A stretch of DNA of 64,000 nt from Enterococcus sp. HY326 (GTDB lineage Bacteria; Bacillota; Bacilli; Lactobacillales; Enterococcaceae), in the NCBI RefSeq assembly GCF_026157065.1, contig NZ_JANLGQ010000001.1, positions 744,001-808,000 of the forward strand, given 5' to 3'. A program made the position numbers and the translations under genes. Positions 41,922 through 52,083 of this stretch are shown piece after piece. Numbering within the stretch: position 1 is the stretch's first letter; each line of letters opens with the position of its first letter. A model generated the notes under the pieces. The model had not been told where the DNA came from, made no database searches, and saw only the letters and a program-made list of their open reading frames with translations.

Positions 41922-42473
41922 AGTTAAATTGATTAAGCATTTTCTGGACAACACCAATTGGAAAACTGACAATGCTGTAATAATCACCGTCAATTCTTTG
42001 AACAAAAGTTCCCGCTAAGCTTTGAATACCATAGGCACCGGCCTTATCTGCATAGTCACCAGTGTCCAAATAGCGATTGATTTCTTGATCTGTTAATTCA
42101 TAAAAAATAACTTTGGCTGTCGCTAATTCATGAAAAATTTTATCACCTTGGCGCATGGTCACCGCCGTATACACATCATGAGTCCGACCGCTTAATTGTC
42201 TCAGCATAGCAAAGCCAGCCGACCGATCAACGGGTTTGCCTAAAATTTGATTGTCAATCACCACAATCGTGTCACTGGCAATCACTAAGGCATCAGAGTG
42301 TTTGGCGGCAATCACCGCCGCTTTATCCTCTGCCATTTTTTTACATAGTCAACTGGTGCATACTGATCTTTGACTTCTTCATCAATGTCAGCCGGCATCA
42401 CTGAAAAGGCCGGCACTAGCCAAGCTAATAATTCTCTTCGCCGAGGAGATTGGGAAGCTAATATAATATCCAT
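41920..42473 (-). pseudogene. maf: Maf-like nucleotide pyrophosphatase, frameshifted
   Basis: From the ATG at 42473 (GGAG seven bases upstream) the minus strand reads [20 protein letters not shown], the Maf N-terminus with its SxR motif. It continues through DIDEEV to YVKK and then shifts out of frame, ending soon after. The rest of the protein ([36 protein letters not shown]) lies one frame over, from 42336 to 41920. The switch is at an A7 tract (42336-42342); an eighth A would restore a ~185-residue protein. Maf proteins hydrolyse modified nucleoside triphosphates. The break could be real, a slippage site or a base-calling error. Confidence 0.85.
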
Positions 42474-42487
42474 AGTAAAACTCCTTA

Positions 42488-44641
42488 TTAATGAGGATCT
42501 TGAATGCGTTTAAACATCCGTTCCATATCTGAATTTGTAAAATGAATTAAAACTGGTCGGCCGTGGGGACAATTATAGGGATTTTGACATTCTGCTAAAT
42601 CCCGTAATAGGACCCGTGCTTGGGCTTCGTTTAAATAGTGGTTGGCTTTGATTGATCTTTTACAGCTCATCATAATGGCTGTCGCCTCCCGAAACTTCTT
42701 GACACTGACGGAGCCTGTTAACAACAGCATGTCGATCATTTCTCTGATAATGCTTTCTTCCTCACCGGCGGGATACCAAGTCGGATGAGCCCGCACGATA
42801 AAGCTATTTTGGCCAAACTCTTCTAATTCAATACCGACATCGGCTAAGACAGTCAGCTTTTCTTTTAGTTTGAGGGCATCGCTATTGGGATAATCCAAAA
42901 CAAAAGGAATCAACAACTCCTGCTGGTCATTAGACACTTCACCAATTTTTTCCCGATAATATTCATATTTAATCCGTTCTTGAGCGGCGTGCTGATCAAT
43001 GATGTAAAGACCGGCCTTACTTTGAGCAAATAGATAGGTGCCATGCATCTGTCCAAAATATTCCAGCATCGGAAAGCCGCTTGCCAAGGTTGCTTCCTTT
43101 TCCAACCGTTGAATCGTTTGATCCAACAGACGACTGCTGTCCTGCTGAGCAAAATCAAATTCGGGATGCAGCTTCAAATCCTCTTCATACACTTCTTCGT
43201 CAACTTGGGCTGCAGATTCATCTGCTATTAATTTATCATCAGCATTAATGCTAGCTTGTTCTTCTTGCGGCAGCGGTTGTTCAGCAGGATTTTCAAAATG
43301 GCCCTCATCTGAGGTTGGCACTTCCCCACCAGTCTCCTGCGTCACCCCATTGTCGAAAATTTGATAATCTGAAGGTGGATAGTTTTCAGCAATTTCTGGT
43401 GACTGATGATATGCTTCAGAGCTTTCACTAGAAGCTTCACTAGTATTTTCGCTAGAGCTTTCCGTTGATTCAGCAGATACAGGTTGTTTAACATAAAAGC
43501 TGCCGGTCACCGGGTCATAGGCCAAAGAACTTGGTTTACGATTGGGATGGCTGTCGGGAGTTGCCGATAGCTCCATCTCAATTTGTTCTGATTTTGGTTG
43601 ATCCGTTACTTTTTTCTTAAAGCGCAGATTGTCAGCTGCGCTGGGAATTAAATTAACCTCCTGCAGCGCTTCTCTAATGGCTCCAGAAATTAAATCGGTC
43701 AATTCCTTTTCTTTAGACAGCCGCACCTCTTGTTTGGTGGGGTGGACATTGACATCAACTAACAAAGGATCCATCGTCACTTCGATGACGGCAATCGGAA
43801 AACGCCCCACCATTAATTTCGAGCCATAACCATTAACAATTGCTTTATTTAAAGCGTAATTGCGAATGTAGCGGCCGTTAATAATCGTCGACAAATAATT
43901 TCGACCGGCTCTGGTGACCTCCGGCAGCGAAACAAAGCCCTTCACTTGAAAATCTAAATCATCTGCTTCAATGGCTAACATTTTGCGGGCTGTCGTCATG
44001 CCATAAATACCAGCTATCGCTTGTTTTAAATCGCCGTTGCCAGTGGTTGCTAGCATTTTATTGCCGTCATGGACTAGGCGAAAGGCAATCTGCGGATGGC
44101 TTAAAGCTAGACGATTGACGATGTCGCCGATATTGGCTAATTCCGTCTGCAGAGATTTAACATATTTTAAACGGGCCGGCGTATTAAAAAATAAATTACT
44201 GACTGAAATCTTGGTCCCTTGCCGCAAAGGCGCTGGCCGGTGTTCTTCAATCCGGCCGCCTTTTAATTTTACAAAACTGCCTTCTTTGCTATCCGCCACC
44301 GCCGTTTCAATCGTCAACTCAGAAACAGAGGCGATACTCGGCAATGCCTCGCCGCGAAACCCTAGCGTGCGGATGCGAAATAAATCGTCCCGGCTATGAA
44401 TTTTACTGGTGGCGTGGCGCTTAAACGCATTCTCCACATCCTCATTGGCAATCCCCTCGCCGTTATCGGTGATTTGAATTAATTTCAAGCCAGCTTCCTC
44501 CACCAAAATATCAATTTGGCTGCTGCCGGCGTCAATCGCATTTTCAACCAATTCCTTGACGACTGAGGCCGGTCGTTCTACCACTTCACCAGCCGCAATT
44601 TGATTTGCTAAGCTTTCCGAAAGTTCTTGAATCTTAGCCAT
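42488..44641 (-). CDS. mutL: DNA mismatch repair protein MutL
   Basis: The 717-residue protein has the GHKL ATPase motifs ([40 protein letters not shown]) and the fold [10 protein letters not shown]-type ([15 protein letters not shown]). A Ser/Glu-rich linker (about 355-480) follows, then a C-terminal endonuclease domain with [12 protein letters not shown] and CPHGRP. MutL is the strand-nicking partner of MutS. AGAGGA precedes the ATG. The gap to mutS is almost filled by a 163-bp repeat element. maf follows after 14 bases. Confidence 0.97.
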   Translation of the reverse strand: MAKIQELSESLANQIAAGEVVERPASVVKELVENAIDAGSSQIDILVEEAGLKLIQITDNGEGIANEDVENAFKRHATSKIHSRDDLFRIRTLGFRGEALPSIASVSELTIETAVADSKEGSFVKLKGGRIEEHRPAPLRQGTKISVSNLFFNTPARLKYVKSLQTELANIGDIVNRLALSHPQIAFRLVHDGNKMLATTGNGDLKQAIAGIYGMTTARKMLAIEADDLDFQVKGFVSLPEVTRAGRNYLSTIINGRYIRNYALNKAIVNGYGSKLMVGRFPIAVIEVTMDPLLVDVNVHPTKQEVRLSKEKELTDLISGAIREALQEVNLIPSAADNLRFKKKVTDQPKSEQIEMELSATPDSHPNRKPSSLAYDPVTGSFYVKQPVSAESTESSSENTSEASSESSEAYHQSPEIAENYPPSDYQIFDNGVTQETGGEVPTSDEGHFENPAEQPLPQEEQASINADDKLIADESAAQVDEEVYEEDLKLHPEFDFAQQDSSRLLDQTIQRLEKEATLASGFPMLEYFGQMHGTYLFAQSKAGLYIIDQHAAQERIKYEYYREKIGEVSNDQQELLIPFVLDYPNSDALKLKEKLTVLADVGIELEEFGQNSFIVRAHPTWYPAGEEESIIREMIDMLLLTGSVSVKKFREATAIMMSCKRSIKANHYLNEAQARVLLRDLAECQNPYNCPHGRPVLIHFTNSDMERMFKRIQDPH

Positions 44642-44665
44642 CGCAATTCCTCTTTTCTTAATAGG

Positions 44666-44828
44666 AGGGCCTGTGACAGTAGTCTTTTTAACAGATGAAA
44701 TCCCAAACTATATTATTTTTGCTCCTGCGGTCCAGTAGGTCCGAATCGCAAATTAACAATATTTAGTGGTTTTCACTAGATACCGTTCGAAAAATCCGGC
44801 TCTGTTTTAACTAATGTCACAGCCCCCT
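44666..44828. repeat. Miniature inverted-repeat element, copy A (mutS-mutL gap)
   Basis: The segment matches 60399-60561 with roughly 18 differences in about 142 aligned core bases (hand count). It has imperfect terminal inverted repeats: GGGCCTGTGACAGTAGT at the left and, reverse-complemented, GGGGCTGTGACATTAGT at the right. It holds an internal hairpin, ATTTAGTG/TCACTAGAT, in which two wobble pairs stand where copy B has C-G and G-C. No ORF is present. It takes up most of the 195-base gap between mutS and mutL. Confidence 0.8.
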
Positions 44829-44836
44829 CTGTAAAT

Positions 44837-47401
44837 TTAAATTCTTTTTTGCAGCTCAAATAATTTATTGAGGGCTTCCATCGGGGTCATTTCCAACAGA
44901 TTGATTTTTTTCAGACTATCTAAAACACCTAATTCTTCTGTAGAAACTTCACTGAATAAATCCATCTGAAACGGTCCGTCCTCTGGAGCCTTGACTGGCG
45001 CAATCGTCGGCTTTTCCTCTGACTCTAAAGCCGTCAAAATGGTCGCTGCTCTACTTAATAATTCTTGAGGCATCCCGGCAATTTTAGCCACATGAATCCC
45101 GTAGCTTTTATCAGCAGGGCCATCCATCATCTTATGCAAGAAGACTACGTCGCCATCTTTTTCTACTGCCCCAACATGGACATTTTTTAGCTGCGGTAAT
45201 TTTTCATCCAAGGCGGTCAACTCATGATAATGGGTTGAAAATAAAGTTTTCGCCCGCACATTTTTATGAATATATTCGATGATGGCTTGAGCCAACGCCA
45301 TCCCGTCATAAGTCGCCGTTCCCCGTCCCAACTCGTCAAATAAAATTAAACTATTCGGCGTAGCATGGCGCAACGCTTGATTGGCCTCCATCATTTCCAC
45401 CATAAAGGTACTCTGGCCGGCGATTAAATCATCGCTGGCACCAATCCGGGTGAAAATCCGGTCGAAAATCGGCAGCTCGGCAGATTCCGCCGGCACAAAG
45501 CAACCCATCTGAGCCATAATTACGGTTAAGGCTAATTGTCGCATATAGGTACTTTTACCGGACATATTGGGTCCAGTGATTAATAAAATCATTTCTTCGG
45601 GATTCATCAAGACGCTATTGGGAATATATTCTTGATGTCCTAAAACTTTTTCGACCACTGGGTGGCGGCCATCGACAATGGCAACTTTTTGCGACGCACT
45701 CTTTAAAGTGGGGCGTACATATTGATAACGCTCTGAGATGGTCGCAAAGCTTTGCAGCACATCTACAGAACTAACAGCTTTGGCTAGCTTTTGTAGGCGC
45801 TGAATTTCTTTTTTGACTTCTTCTCTGACGGCGGTAAAAATTTGATATTCTAAATCCGTTGATTTTTCTTCGGCTTCTAAAATGATGGTTTCCAACCGTT
45901 TCAATTCCGGCGTGATAAAGCGTTCAGCATTGGCTAAGGTCTGTTTGCGGTCGTATTTGCCCTCTTCTAAATTGGCTAAATTTGACTTGGTAATTTCAAT
46001 ATAATACCCAAAGACTCGATTAAAGCCGATTTTCAAATTTTTAATGCCGGTTTCTTGCCGTTCTTTTGCCTCTAATTCTGCCAGCCAAGTTTTGCCATTG
46101 GTCATGGCTTCCCGATATTGATCTAATTGCTCGTTGAAACCATCTTTAATAATATTTCCTTCGGTAATCTGCAGCGGTGCATCTTCATTGATGGCTTGAT
46201 TAATCAAGTCCACTAAATCATCCATCGGGGTCAATGACACTAACAAATCATTCCATTCCCCTTGGTTGATGCCTTCTAGCAGCAGGCGAACTTTAGGAAT
46301 CTGTTCCAATGAAGTTTTTAGTTGCAGTAAATCACGACCATTCACGCTGCCAAAGGCGACTCTGCCGGCTAAGCGTTCTAAATCATAAACCTTTGTCAGG
46401 GCTTGTTGCAAGTCAGCCCGTTCAAAAAAAGCGCTGATTAACGACTGAACCATTTCTTGTCGACTGAAAATTTGTTTCTCTTGAATTAAGGGCCGATCCA
46501 GCCATTGTTTTAAGAGGCGGCCCCCCATTGCCGTTTTCGTTTCATCCAACAGCCAGAGTAAGGTCCCTTGTTTTTTGCCGCTGCGAATGGCTTGGCTTAA
46601 TTCCAGATTAAATTTGGAATAAAAATCCATTTTTAAATAATGATCCGGCTGATACTCTACTGCCTTTTGTAAATGCCCTAAACTGCGCTTTTGCGTTAAA
46701 GACAGATAGGTCAGCAATTTACCCGTCACCTCTTTTTCTAAGGCTTGCGTTAAATCTGCTGTTAAAAAAGATAATTCCGCATTGTCGACAGTTTCTAATT
46801 GCTTTGAAAAAATCAAATTCAGGCGATTGGTTAAATCCTGCTCTAATTTTTCCGGAATTTCTGAGCCTAGAACAATTTCTTTGGTTTGCAATGCGCTAGC
46901 TTCATTGATAACACTTTCCTCATCTTTTAGAAAAGCGGTTTTTAATTCACCAGTAGTTAAATCTGCATAGGCAAAGCCATAGCCGCTGGCTGCTTCATAA
47001 ATGACGGCCGTCAAAAAATTATTTTCTTTGGCGTTTAATTCCTTGCTGTCCATGACTGTTCCCGGTGTAATCAGTTGCACGACTTCCCGTTTGACCATGC
47101 CTTTAGCTTCTTTAGGGTCCTCCATCTGTTCACAGATGGCAACTTTATACCCTTGAGCCACTAAAGTATCAATATAGCCTTGGGCCGAGTGATAAGGCAC
47201 ACCGCACATGGGGATTGGATCATCAGCATTGCGATTGCGGCTAGTCAAGGTTAATTCCAAAATCTGGGCACCTTTAACGGCATCTTCGTAAAACATTTCG
47301 TAAAAATCTCCTAAACGGTAGAACAAAAAAGCATCCTGGTATTGAGCCTTGATGCTTAAGTATTGTTCCATCATCGGAGTATTTTTCGTTTTTTGAGGCA
47401 T
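44837..47401 (-). CDS. mutS: DNA mismatch repair protein MutS
   Basis: The 854-residue protein has the N-terminal mismatch-reading Phe-x-Glu ([11 protein letters not shown]), connector and lever domains, and the ABC ATPase with Walker [20 protein letters not shown], and [16 protein letters not shown]. The C-terminal tail ([15 protein letters not shown]) is the tetramer/MutL contact helix. It binds mismatches and recruits MutL. It lies 25 bases after the ymcA homologue. Its distance to mutL is enlarged by the repeat element. Confidence 0.98.
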   Translation of the reverse strand: MPQKTKNTPMMEQYLSIKAQYQDAFLFYRLGDFYEMFYEDAVKGAQILELTLTSRNRNADDPIPMCGVPYHSAQGYIDTLVAQGYKVAICEQMEDPKEAKGMVKREVVQLITPGTVMDSKELNAKENNFLTAVIYEAASGYGFAYADLTTGELKTAFLKDEESVINEASALQTKEIVLGSEIPEKLEQDLTNRLNLIFSKQLETVDNAELSFLTADLTQALEKEVTGKLLTYLSLTQKRSLGHLQKAVEYQPDHYLKMDFYSKFNLELSQAIRSGKKQGTLLWLLDETKTAMGGRLLKQWLDRPLIQEKQIFSRQEMVQSLISAFFERADLQQALTKVYDLERLAGRVAFGSVNGRDLLQLKTSLEQIPKVRLLLEGINQGEWNDLLVSLTPMDDLVDLINQAINEDAPLQITEGNIIKDGFNEQLDQYREAMTNGKTWLAELEAKERQETGIKNLKIGFNRVFGYYIEITKSNLANLEEGKYDRKQTLANAERFITPELKRLETIILEAEEKSTDLEYQIFTAVREEVKKEIQRLQKLAKAVSSVDVLQSFATISERYQYVRPTLKSASQKVAIVDGRHPVVEKVLGHQEYIPNSVLMNPEEMILLITGPNMSGKSTYMRQLALTVIMAQMGCFVPAESAELPIFDRIFTRIGASDDLIAGQSTFMVEMMEANQALRHATPNSLILFDELGRGTATYDGMALAQAIIEYIHKNVRAKTLFSTHYHELTALDEKLPQLKNVHVGAVEKDGDVVFLHKMMDGPADKSYGIHVAKIAGMPQELLSRAATILTALESEEKPTIAPVKAPEDGPFQMDLFSEVSTEELGVLDSLKKINLLEMTPMEALNKLFELQKRI

Positions 47402-47426
47402 TCAAAAAACTCCTTCATTTCTATTT

Positions 47427-47789
47427 TTATTCCGCTGACTCCTCAAGAGCATCATTGACGGATTTTTGAATTTTATGGGTTAAGTGCTGCAATAAATCAT
47501 TAGCCTCCACCAATTGCTCCCGGTAGGCAATCACCAGGGGATGATTGTCAAACTCCGCAGTCAGCTGGTCGGCTAAAGCAACCGCCTGTCTTTTGGCTTC
47601 TGGCTTGTCATAATGTTCATATTGAACGGCAGCTTTTTGTGCTTCTTTAATCTCTTCCACCAGCTTGGCTAGCTGCTGGTTATCATTGACCCGTTTTTCA
47701 ATTTGGCGAAAGCGAATAATAATTTCGTTTTCCTCAATCAGGGCCGTCAACTTATCTAACTCTGCTTGCAGGGCTTTGTCTTCTAACAT
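47427..47789 (-). CDS. ymcA: YlbF/YmcA-family protein (RicA-like)
   Basis: The 120-residue, almost entirely helical protein (MLEDKALQAELDKLTALIEE, RQIEKRVNDNQQLAKLVEEI) matches the YlbF/YmcA family. In Bacillus YmcA (RicA) works with YlbF and YaaT on RNase Y-dependent mRNA processing, and ymcA likewise lies upstream of mutSL. No cysteine is present, so it cannot ligate an iron-sulfur cluster by itself. The ATG at 47789 follows GAAAGAAG; the longer frame to 47879 overlaps ymdB and is rejected. Confidence 0.8.
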   Translation of the reverse strand: MLEDKALQAELDKLTALIEENEIIIRFRQIEKRVNDNQQLAKLVEEIKEAQKAAVQYEHYDKPEAKRQAVALADQLTAEFDNHPLVIAYREQLVEANDLLQHLTHKIQKSVNDALEESAE

Positions 47790-47808
47790 TTGAACTTCTT
47801 TCTCTCCA

Positions 47809-48606
47809 TTATTCTGTAAAAGGATGGTCCTCGGAAATTTGGATAGGGGTAATTTTTTTCGCTTTGCCGGTGTTGTCATCTAAATCAATCACACAGCAGC
47901 CCATTATGCTGCGGCCTTCTTCAACCACTTCAAAGCGTTGCGGCAAGGCCGTCAGAAATTTTTCAATAATTGGTTCTTTTTTCATGCCTAAAATGGCATC
48001 ATAAGGACCAGTCATGCCGACATCACTCAAGAAGGCTGTGCCCTGTGGTAAAATGCGGGCATCATTGGTTTGCACATGGGTGTGGGTTCCAACTAACGCA
48101 GAAATTTTGCCATCTAAAAACCAACCCATCGCTTGTTTTTCACTAGTCGTTTCTCCGTGGAAATCAAGAAAAATCAAGGAGGTCCTTTTGCGGGCTTCTG
48201 CGACTAATTCCTGAGCCTTTTTAAACGGGTCATCTAAATCCACCATAAAAGAACGGGCCTGCAAATTCATAACAGCTAATTCCACACCGTTGACATTGAC
48301 AAACACCATGCCCATACCGGGCACCGCTTCAGGAAAATTGGCTGGCCGCACCATCTTTTTAGCACTATCAATGAATTCAAAAATATTTTTATTGTCCCAA
48401 GTGTGATTACCCAACGTCACCACATCGACGCCGTCTTGCAAAAATTTTTTATAAATTTTTTCCGTAATGCCCCGACCTGACGCCGCATTCTCTCCGTTGG
48501 CAATCGTTACCTGTGGATGATATTTCTGTTTCAACTTGGGTAGATAGGTGGTTAGCGTCTGGCGACCAAGTGCGCCGACGACATCACCAATAAATAATAT
48601 TCGCAA
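47809..48606 (-). CDS. ymdB: YmdB-family metallophosphoesterase
   Basis: The 265-residue protein has the two-metal motifs GDVVGALGRQ, ANGENAASG, LGNHTWDN, LDFHGETTSEK and GTHTHVQTND. YmdB of Bacillus is a 2',3'- or 3',5'-cyclic nucleotide phosphodiesterase affecting RNA turnover and development. It uses a TTG start behind AGGGGAAG. A TATAAT box lies at 48712-48717 on the minus strand. It heads the ymdB-ymcA-mutS-mutL-maf run. Confidence 0.92.
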   Translation of the reverse strand: MRILFIGDVVGALGRQTLTTYLPKLKQKYHPQVTIANGENAASGRGITEKIYKKFLQDGVDVVTLGNHTWDNKNIFEFIDSAKKMVRPANFPEAVPGMGMVFVNVNGVELAVMNLQARSFMVDLDDPFKKAQELVAEARKRTSLIFLDFHGETTSEKQAMGWFLDGKISALVGTHTHVQTNDARILPQGTAFLSDVGMTGPYDAILGMKKEPIIEKFLTALPQRFEVVEEGRSIMGCCVIDLDDNTGKAKKITPIQISEDHPFTE

Positions 48607-48791
48607 AATGCTTCCCCTTCTCCTTCAAACGAAACGCTTCAGAAAATACAACGAAACCATCCTCATTTGATGATTGAAAAAAGAACCGCTATCCCTTTTT
48701 CACCTTTTCCTATTATAGTAGTTTTTGCGGATAAAAGAAAGATTTTGGTAAAATCTACATCTGTGATAAAAACTCACAAACACCACAAGAG

Positions 48792-48995
48792 TCACTTTTC
48801 GTATTCCAACAAATCCCCCGGCTGACACTCTAAAACTTCACATAATTTTTCTAAGGTGCTGAAACGAATCGCCTTAGCTTTGCCATTCTTCAAAATAGAA
48901 AGATTGGCCATTGTAATTCCCACTGCTTCTGATAATTCTGTGACACTCATTTTTCTTTTCGCCAACATTACATCGAGGTTTACTTGAATTGCCAT
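48792..48995 (-). CDS. Xre-family HTH regulator (YozG-like)
   Basis: The 67-residue protein is a single Cro/CI-type HTH (LDVMLAKRKMSVTELSEAVG, ITMANLSILKNGKAKAIRF). Such mini-repressors are commonly paired with DUF2975 membrane proteins, as here with a ten-base gap. GAGG eight bases upstream supports the ATG at 48995. The pair's function is not established; a membrane-tethered or membrane-sensing regulator is conceivable. Confidence 0.85.
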   Translation of the reverse strand: MAIQVNLDVMLAKRKMSVTELSEAVGITMANLSILKNGKAKAIRFSTLEKLCEVLECQPGDLLEYEK

Positions 48996-49005
48996 TTTTG
49001 CCACC

Positions 49006-49476
49006 TCATATCGTAAAGTCTTGCTCTGTCTTCAAGCTCAAAGCCTTTAAAAATAATTCTTCAGCAATGGCGGAAAACAGATAAATCACAAAGGGAATCG
49101 CTACTATCCCTATGCCGATCAATACAAGGCCTGGTGCATCTTCACTTTGCGCTGCTTGATAGAAAAAAGGCAGGCTACCTAAAAACAGGCAGCTGACAGT
49201 CAAAATCCCCCGTCGAATTTTTTTAACCAATGGAATAATTTTTTCTGTAAACACTGCATCAGTTTGAATCAGCTGCAGAATTTGATGCAGCTTGATTAGC
49301 ACATAGACGCCTGCAAAAAAACTGAGATACACGCTAATCAGCAGTGAGCCGGTTGAAACAGGCGCTTGAATTGCGCCGCCAGTAAATACTTGCACAGACA
49401 ACAGCCCACAAAAAAGTGCTGCCACAACTCCCACTACAACCAATGCTAAATTTAAAACTAGATATTTGAATTTCAT
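49006..49476 (-). CDS. DUF2975 four-helix membrane protein
   Basis: The 156-residue protein has four hydrophobic segments (about 5-28, 43-63, 88-108 and 117-140) with short polar loops such as DAVFTEKIIPLVKKIRRG, the conserved core of DUF2975. No catalytic motif is visible. It is the first gene of the pair with the Xre-type regulator. The AT-rich upstream region has no clear -35 box. Confidence 0.8.
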   Translation of the reverse strand: MKFKYLVLNLALVVVGVVAALFCGLLSVQVFTGGAIQAPVSTGSLLISVYLSFFAGVYVLIKLHQILQLIQTDAVFTEKIIPLVKKIRRGILTVSCLFLGSLPFFYQAAQSEDAPGLVLIGIGIVAIPFVIYLFSAIAEELFLKALSLKTEQDFTI

Positions 49477-49566
49477 TTACTCACCTCAATTAATTTGTAA
49501 AGGCAGTTTATCATGTTTTTCAATATTTATTTATCGTTTTTCGATATGTTTAAACTTTTTTAAACA

Positions 49567-49617
49567 AAAAATGCCACTTGAGCCAAACATTTCTCAAGTA
49601 GCATTTTTATTTTATTG
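49567..49617 (-). terminator. Terminator of the HAD/AlkD unit
   Basis: ATGCCACTTGAG pairs with CTCAAGTAGCAT around a ten-base loop, with U-rich flanks on the minus strand. Confidence 0.8.
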
Positions 49618-49638
49618 AAAGTTTCTAGCGGTGATATA

Positions 49639-50415
49639 TTATAGTAATGCTAAAGTTTTCAACGCTTTAGCAATGCCGTCGTCATCATTTGTTGCCGTCA
49701 CCAAGTCGGCTACCACCTGTACATCTTCATCGGCATTTCCCATCGCCACGCCAACGCCAGCGGCCTTTAACATTTCTTTGTCGTTATTGCCGTCACCAAA
49801 GGCAATCACATCAGCCGGAGCAATTCCTAAACGCTCCGCCATGTAAGCAATGGTTTGCGCCTTCGAGCCAGTGTTCGGCACGATATCGACACTATAAGGG
49901 TGCCAACGGACAAAGCGAAATTCTGGAAATAGTTCGTCAAATTCGCCGTCCCGAGCTGTTTCATAAAAAGCCAAGGCTTGATAGATTTCGCCATTTTTTA
50001 AATAATCCGGCGCAAGTTCCGGTGTCGTTGAGCCAAAGGAATTCATCGCAGCTTCCATCTCAGTAGGATTGAAAATTTGGTAGCTACGGCTTTCGTCCAA
50101 GCCGACAAAGGAAGTGCCGATTTCTTTTTCCGACATAAATTGAACTAAACGCTCCAACGCCTCTTGATCCAGTAGATGTTTGTAAATCTGTTGATGATCT
50201 AAAAAAGCGCCAGCGCCATTGCAGATAATATAATTCGTGAAGCCTAAATCACGAATCACATTTTGGGCCAAATAGCGGCTGCGGCCGGTGGCAACCAAAA
50301 CCAAGTGGCCTTGGCGGTGCAGTTCAGCTAAGGCTTCTCTGGTGCTGTCGAGGGGTTGTTTTTGGCTGTTAAGCAAGGTGCCGTCGATATCAAATGCAAA
50401 AAGTTTTCGTGTCAC
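49639..50415 (-). CDS. Cof-type HAD-IIB sugar phosphatase
   Basis: The 258-residue protein has the HAD nucleophile motif FDIDGTLLNSQ, the Thr motif LVATGRSR, a Lys (NTGSKAQTI) and the acidic GDGNNDKEML. A C2-type cap lies between. Cof proteins dephosphorylate sugar phosphates or FMN-like metabolites; the substrate cannot be set from sequence. It appears to start with GTG, 11 bases after GGAG. It follows the AlkD-like gene by 31 bases and probably shares its transcript. Confidence 0.88.
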   Translation of the reverse strand: MTRKLFAFDIDGTLLNSQKQPLDSTREALAELHRQGHLVLVATGRSRYLAQNVIRDLGFTNYIICNGAGAFLDHQQIYKHLLDQEALERLVQFMSEKEIGTSFVGLDESRSYQIFNPTEMEAAMNSFGSTTPELAPDYLKNGEIYQALAFYETARDGEFDELFPEFRFVRWHPYSVDIVPNTGSKAQTIAYMAERLGIAPADVIAFGDGNNDKEMLKAAGVGVAMGNADEDVQVVADLVTATNDDDGIAKALKTLALL

Positions 50416-50446
50416 GGAAGTATGTTCTCCTTTTATGTCTCAAATT

Positions 50447-51088
50447 TTATTTTAAGTATTTGCTGCCTTCACGGACAGCCAAGGGACTCAATTGCTGTTC
50501 GTTCAAAAAATTGTGGACCCACTGGGGATTGGTCTTACTGAGATCTCGCAAAGACCAGCCAATCGCTTTTTGGATAAAAAATTCATCGGTTGCTTGATCT
50601 GCCAGTATCGCCTGCGTTAATAATGTTAAGTTTGTTTGTTCTTTATATAGTAGCTGCAGGTTAATCCCCACTCGACGATACCAGAAATTTTCATGTTTGT
50701 AAAACCAGTTAAAAATCAACTCTAGCTCAGCAAGATTGCCTTTGCCCCAATCTCCATAGACTTTACGCCATGCATCGATGCTGTCCCACCAAGTTTTTTC
50801 AGCTAATAAAGGCAGCAGCGTTTTTAAATCAGCAACTGTCAGCCGCTTCAGATTCGCTAAAGCTAAATCAATGGCGTAATACTGATACTCCCGTTCCTCT
50901 TGTCGATATGTTTCAGCAATCAGTATCAGCAATTCTTGATTGGTCAATTGTTTACTGGCCTTTAGAAAAGGCCCCTCAAGTTTTTTTCGTTTCGGCGCAG
51001 CAACACCGGCAAAGGGAAATAAATTTTTCATATACTTAGCCATCGGCAGGGCTTGTGCCTCGTCCTTTTCAAAAACAAGTTTTTCCAA
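50447..51088 (-). CDS. AlkD-like DNA alkylation repair protein
   Basis: The 213-residue all-helical HEAT-repeat protein shows family features FPFAGVAAPKRKKL, REYQYYAIDLALANL, WWDSIDAW, WYRRVGINLQLLY, FIQKAIGWSLRDLSKTNP and LSPLAVREGSKYL. AlkD excises bulky or cationic alkylated bases. A TTG start at 51088 stands nine bases after GGAGG. It lies downstream of the terminator following the formate/nitrite channel gene. Confidence 0.88.
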   Translation of the reverse strand: MEKLVFEKDEAQALPMAKYMKNLFPFAGVAAPKRKKLEGPFLKASKQLTNQELLILIAETYRQEEREYQYYAIDLALANLKRLTVADLKTLLPLLAEKTWWDSIDAWRKVYGDWGKGNLAELELIFNWFYKHENFWYRRVGINLQLLYKEQTNLTLLTQAILADQATDEFFIQKAIGWSLRDLSKTNPQWVHNFLNEQQLSPLAVREGSKYLK

Positions 51089-51135
51089 TATAATTGCCTC
51101 CTTAAGATGTCAAAAAGTCAACAGAGTGAACGAAA

Positions 51136-51164
51136 AAAAGACTTGGGGCAAGCTCCAAGTCTTA
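51136..51164 (-). terminator. Terminator of the formate/nitrite channel gene
   Basis: AAGACTTGG (51138-51146) pairs with CCAAGTCTT (51155-51163), followed by a U7 run on the minus strand. Confidence 0.88.
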
Positions 51165-51170
51165 ACTAAA

Positions 51171-51968
51171 TTAATCTAAATAATTGGTTTTTGATTTATT
51201 CAACCAGGCAAAGCCTAATCCCATCACCAATCCGCCACCGATATAATTACCGATTAAAGCGAAAATCAGGTTGTGGAGCACATTGACCACTGAAAGGTTT
51301 TCTAAAACGCCACCGGAAGTGAAGATAGCCAAGCTAAAGGCCGGGAAATTAGCGATAACGTGCTCATAGCCTAAATAAGCAAAGATGAAGATAATAAAGA
51401 TGATGGCGCCTAATTTACCGGCGTCGTCCTTCATCCGCATACTAATTAACACAGCTGTGTTCACGACGATATTCGCAAAAATTCCTTCTACAATAATTTG
51501 AATCGTTTCTTTACCTAATTTAGACGAAATTGAATGGAAGAAATAGCTGTCGCTGGCTAAGTGTTGAAAAGGGCCTGTTTGCGCCACTAAAAAGCCGACG
51601 ATTACACCGCCAATCAGATTAAAGAAAATACAAGTAAAAAGAATTTTCAATGCCAAAGAAGCAGAAATCTTTTTGCGAAAGACTCCAACTGTCATATACA
51701 ACATGTTAGAGGTGCCCAACTCAGCATTCATATATAAAATCATCACCAACGACCAGCTGAACATAAAGGCATACAGCATTTTGCCAAGTCCAGGGGCGAT
51801 GGCTTCACCGTTCATTGCAATGTAAAACGCCACAGCAGTTCCTAAACCTAAAAAGAGACAGGCAAAGACTGCACGCAAGCAATAACGGGCAAAATCATTT
51901 TGAAATAAATCAACTTTTTTTTCGATGGAAGAATCAATCTTCTCAAAGAGGGGCGATACGGGGTTCAT
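51171..51968 (-). CDS. Formate/nitrite transporter family channel (FocA-like)
   Basis: The 265-residue protein has six membrane segments, the family motifs NAELGTSNM and GYEHVIANFPAF with the central channel His. It moves formate, nitrite or lactate across the membrane; formate export alongside fermentation is likely, but no pfl gene is in the window. The ATG at 51968 has AAGGAG seven bases upstream, excluding the longer frame to 51998. A good promoter lies about 120 bases upstream. Confidence 0.9.
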   Translation of the reverse strand: MNPVSPLFEKIDSSIEKKVDLFQNDFARYCLRAVFACLFLGLGTAVAFYIAMNGEAIAPGLGKMLYAFMFSWSLVMILYMNAELGTSNMLYMTVGVFRKKISASLALKILFTCIFFNLIGGVIVGFLVAQTGPFQHLASDSYFFHSISSKLGKETIQIIVEGIFANIVVNTAVLISMRMKDDAGKLGAIIFIIFIFAYLGYEHVIANFPAFSLAIFTSGGVLENLSVVNVLHNLIFALIGNYIGGGLVMGLGFAWLNKSKTNYLD

Positions 51969-52083
51969 ATTTTTTCTCCTTATACAGCTGGTCTTCAAAC
52001 GCTGCTGAAATCCGCTGCTTTTTATGGGTTATCCAAGAGTGACGCTGCAAAAATTCAATTTGAGCTTAAAAACATCCTTTCAC

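Noticed and set aside
47790-47879. Longer ymcA reading frame overlapping ymdB
   Set aside because: No ribosome binding site at 47879, and the overlap with ymdB would be 71 bases; the ATG at 47789 fits family length.
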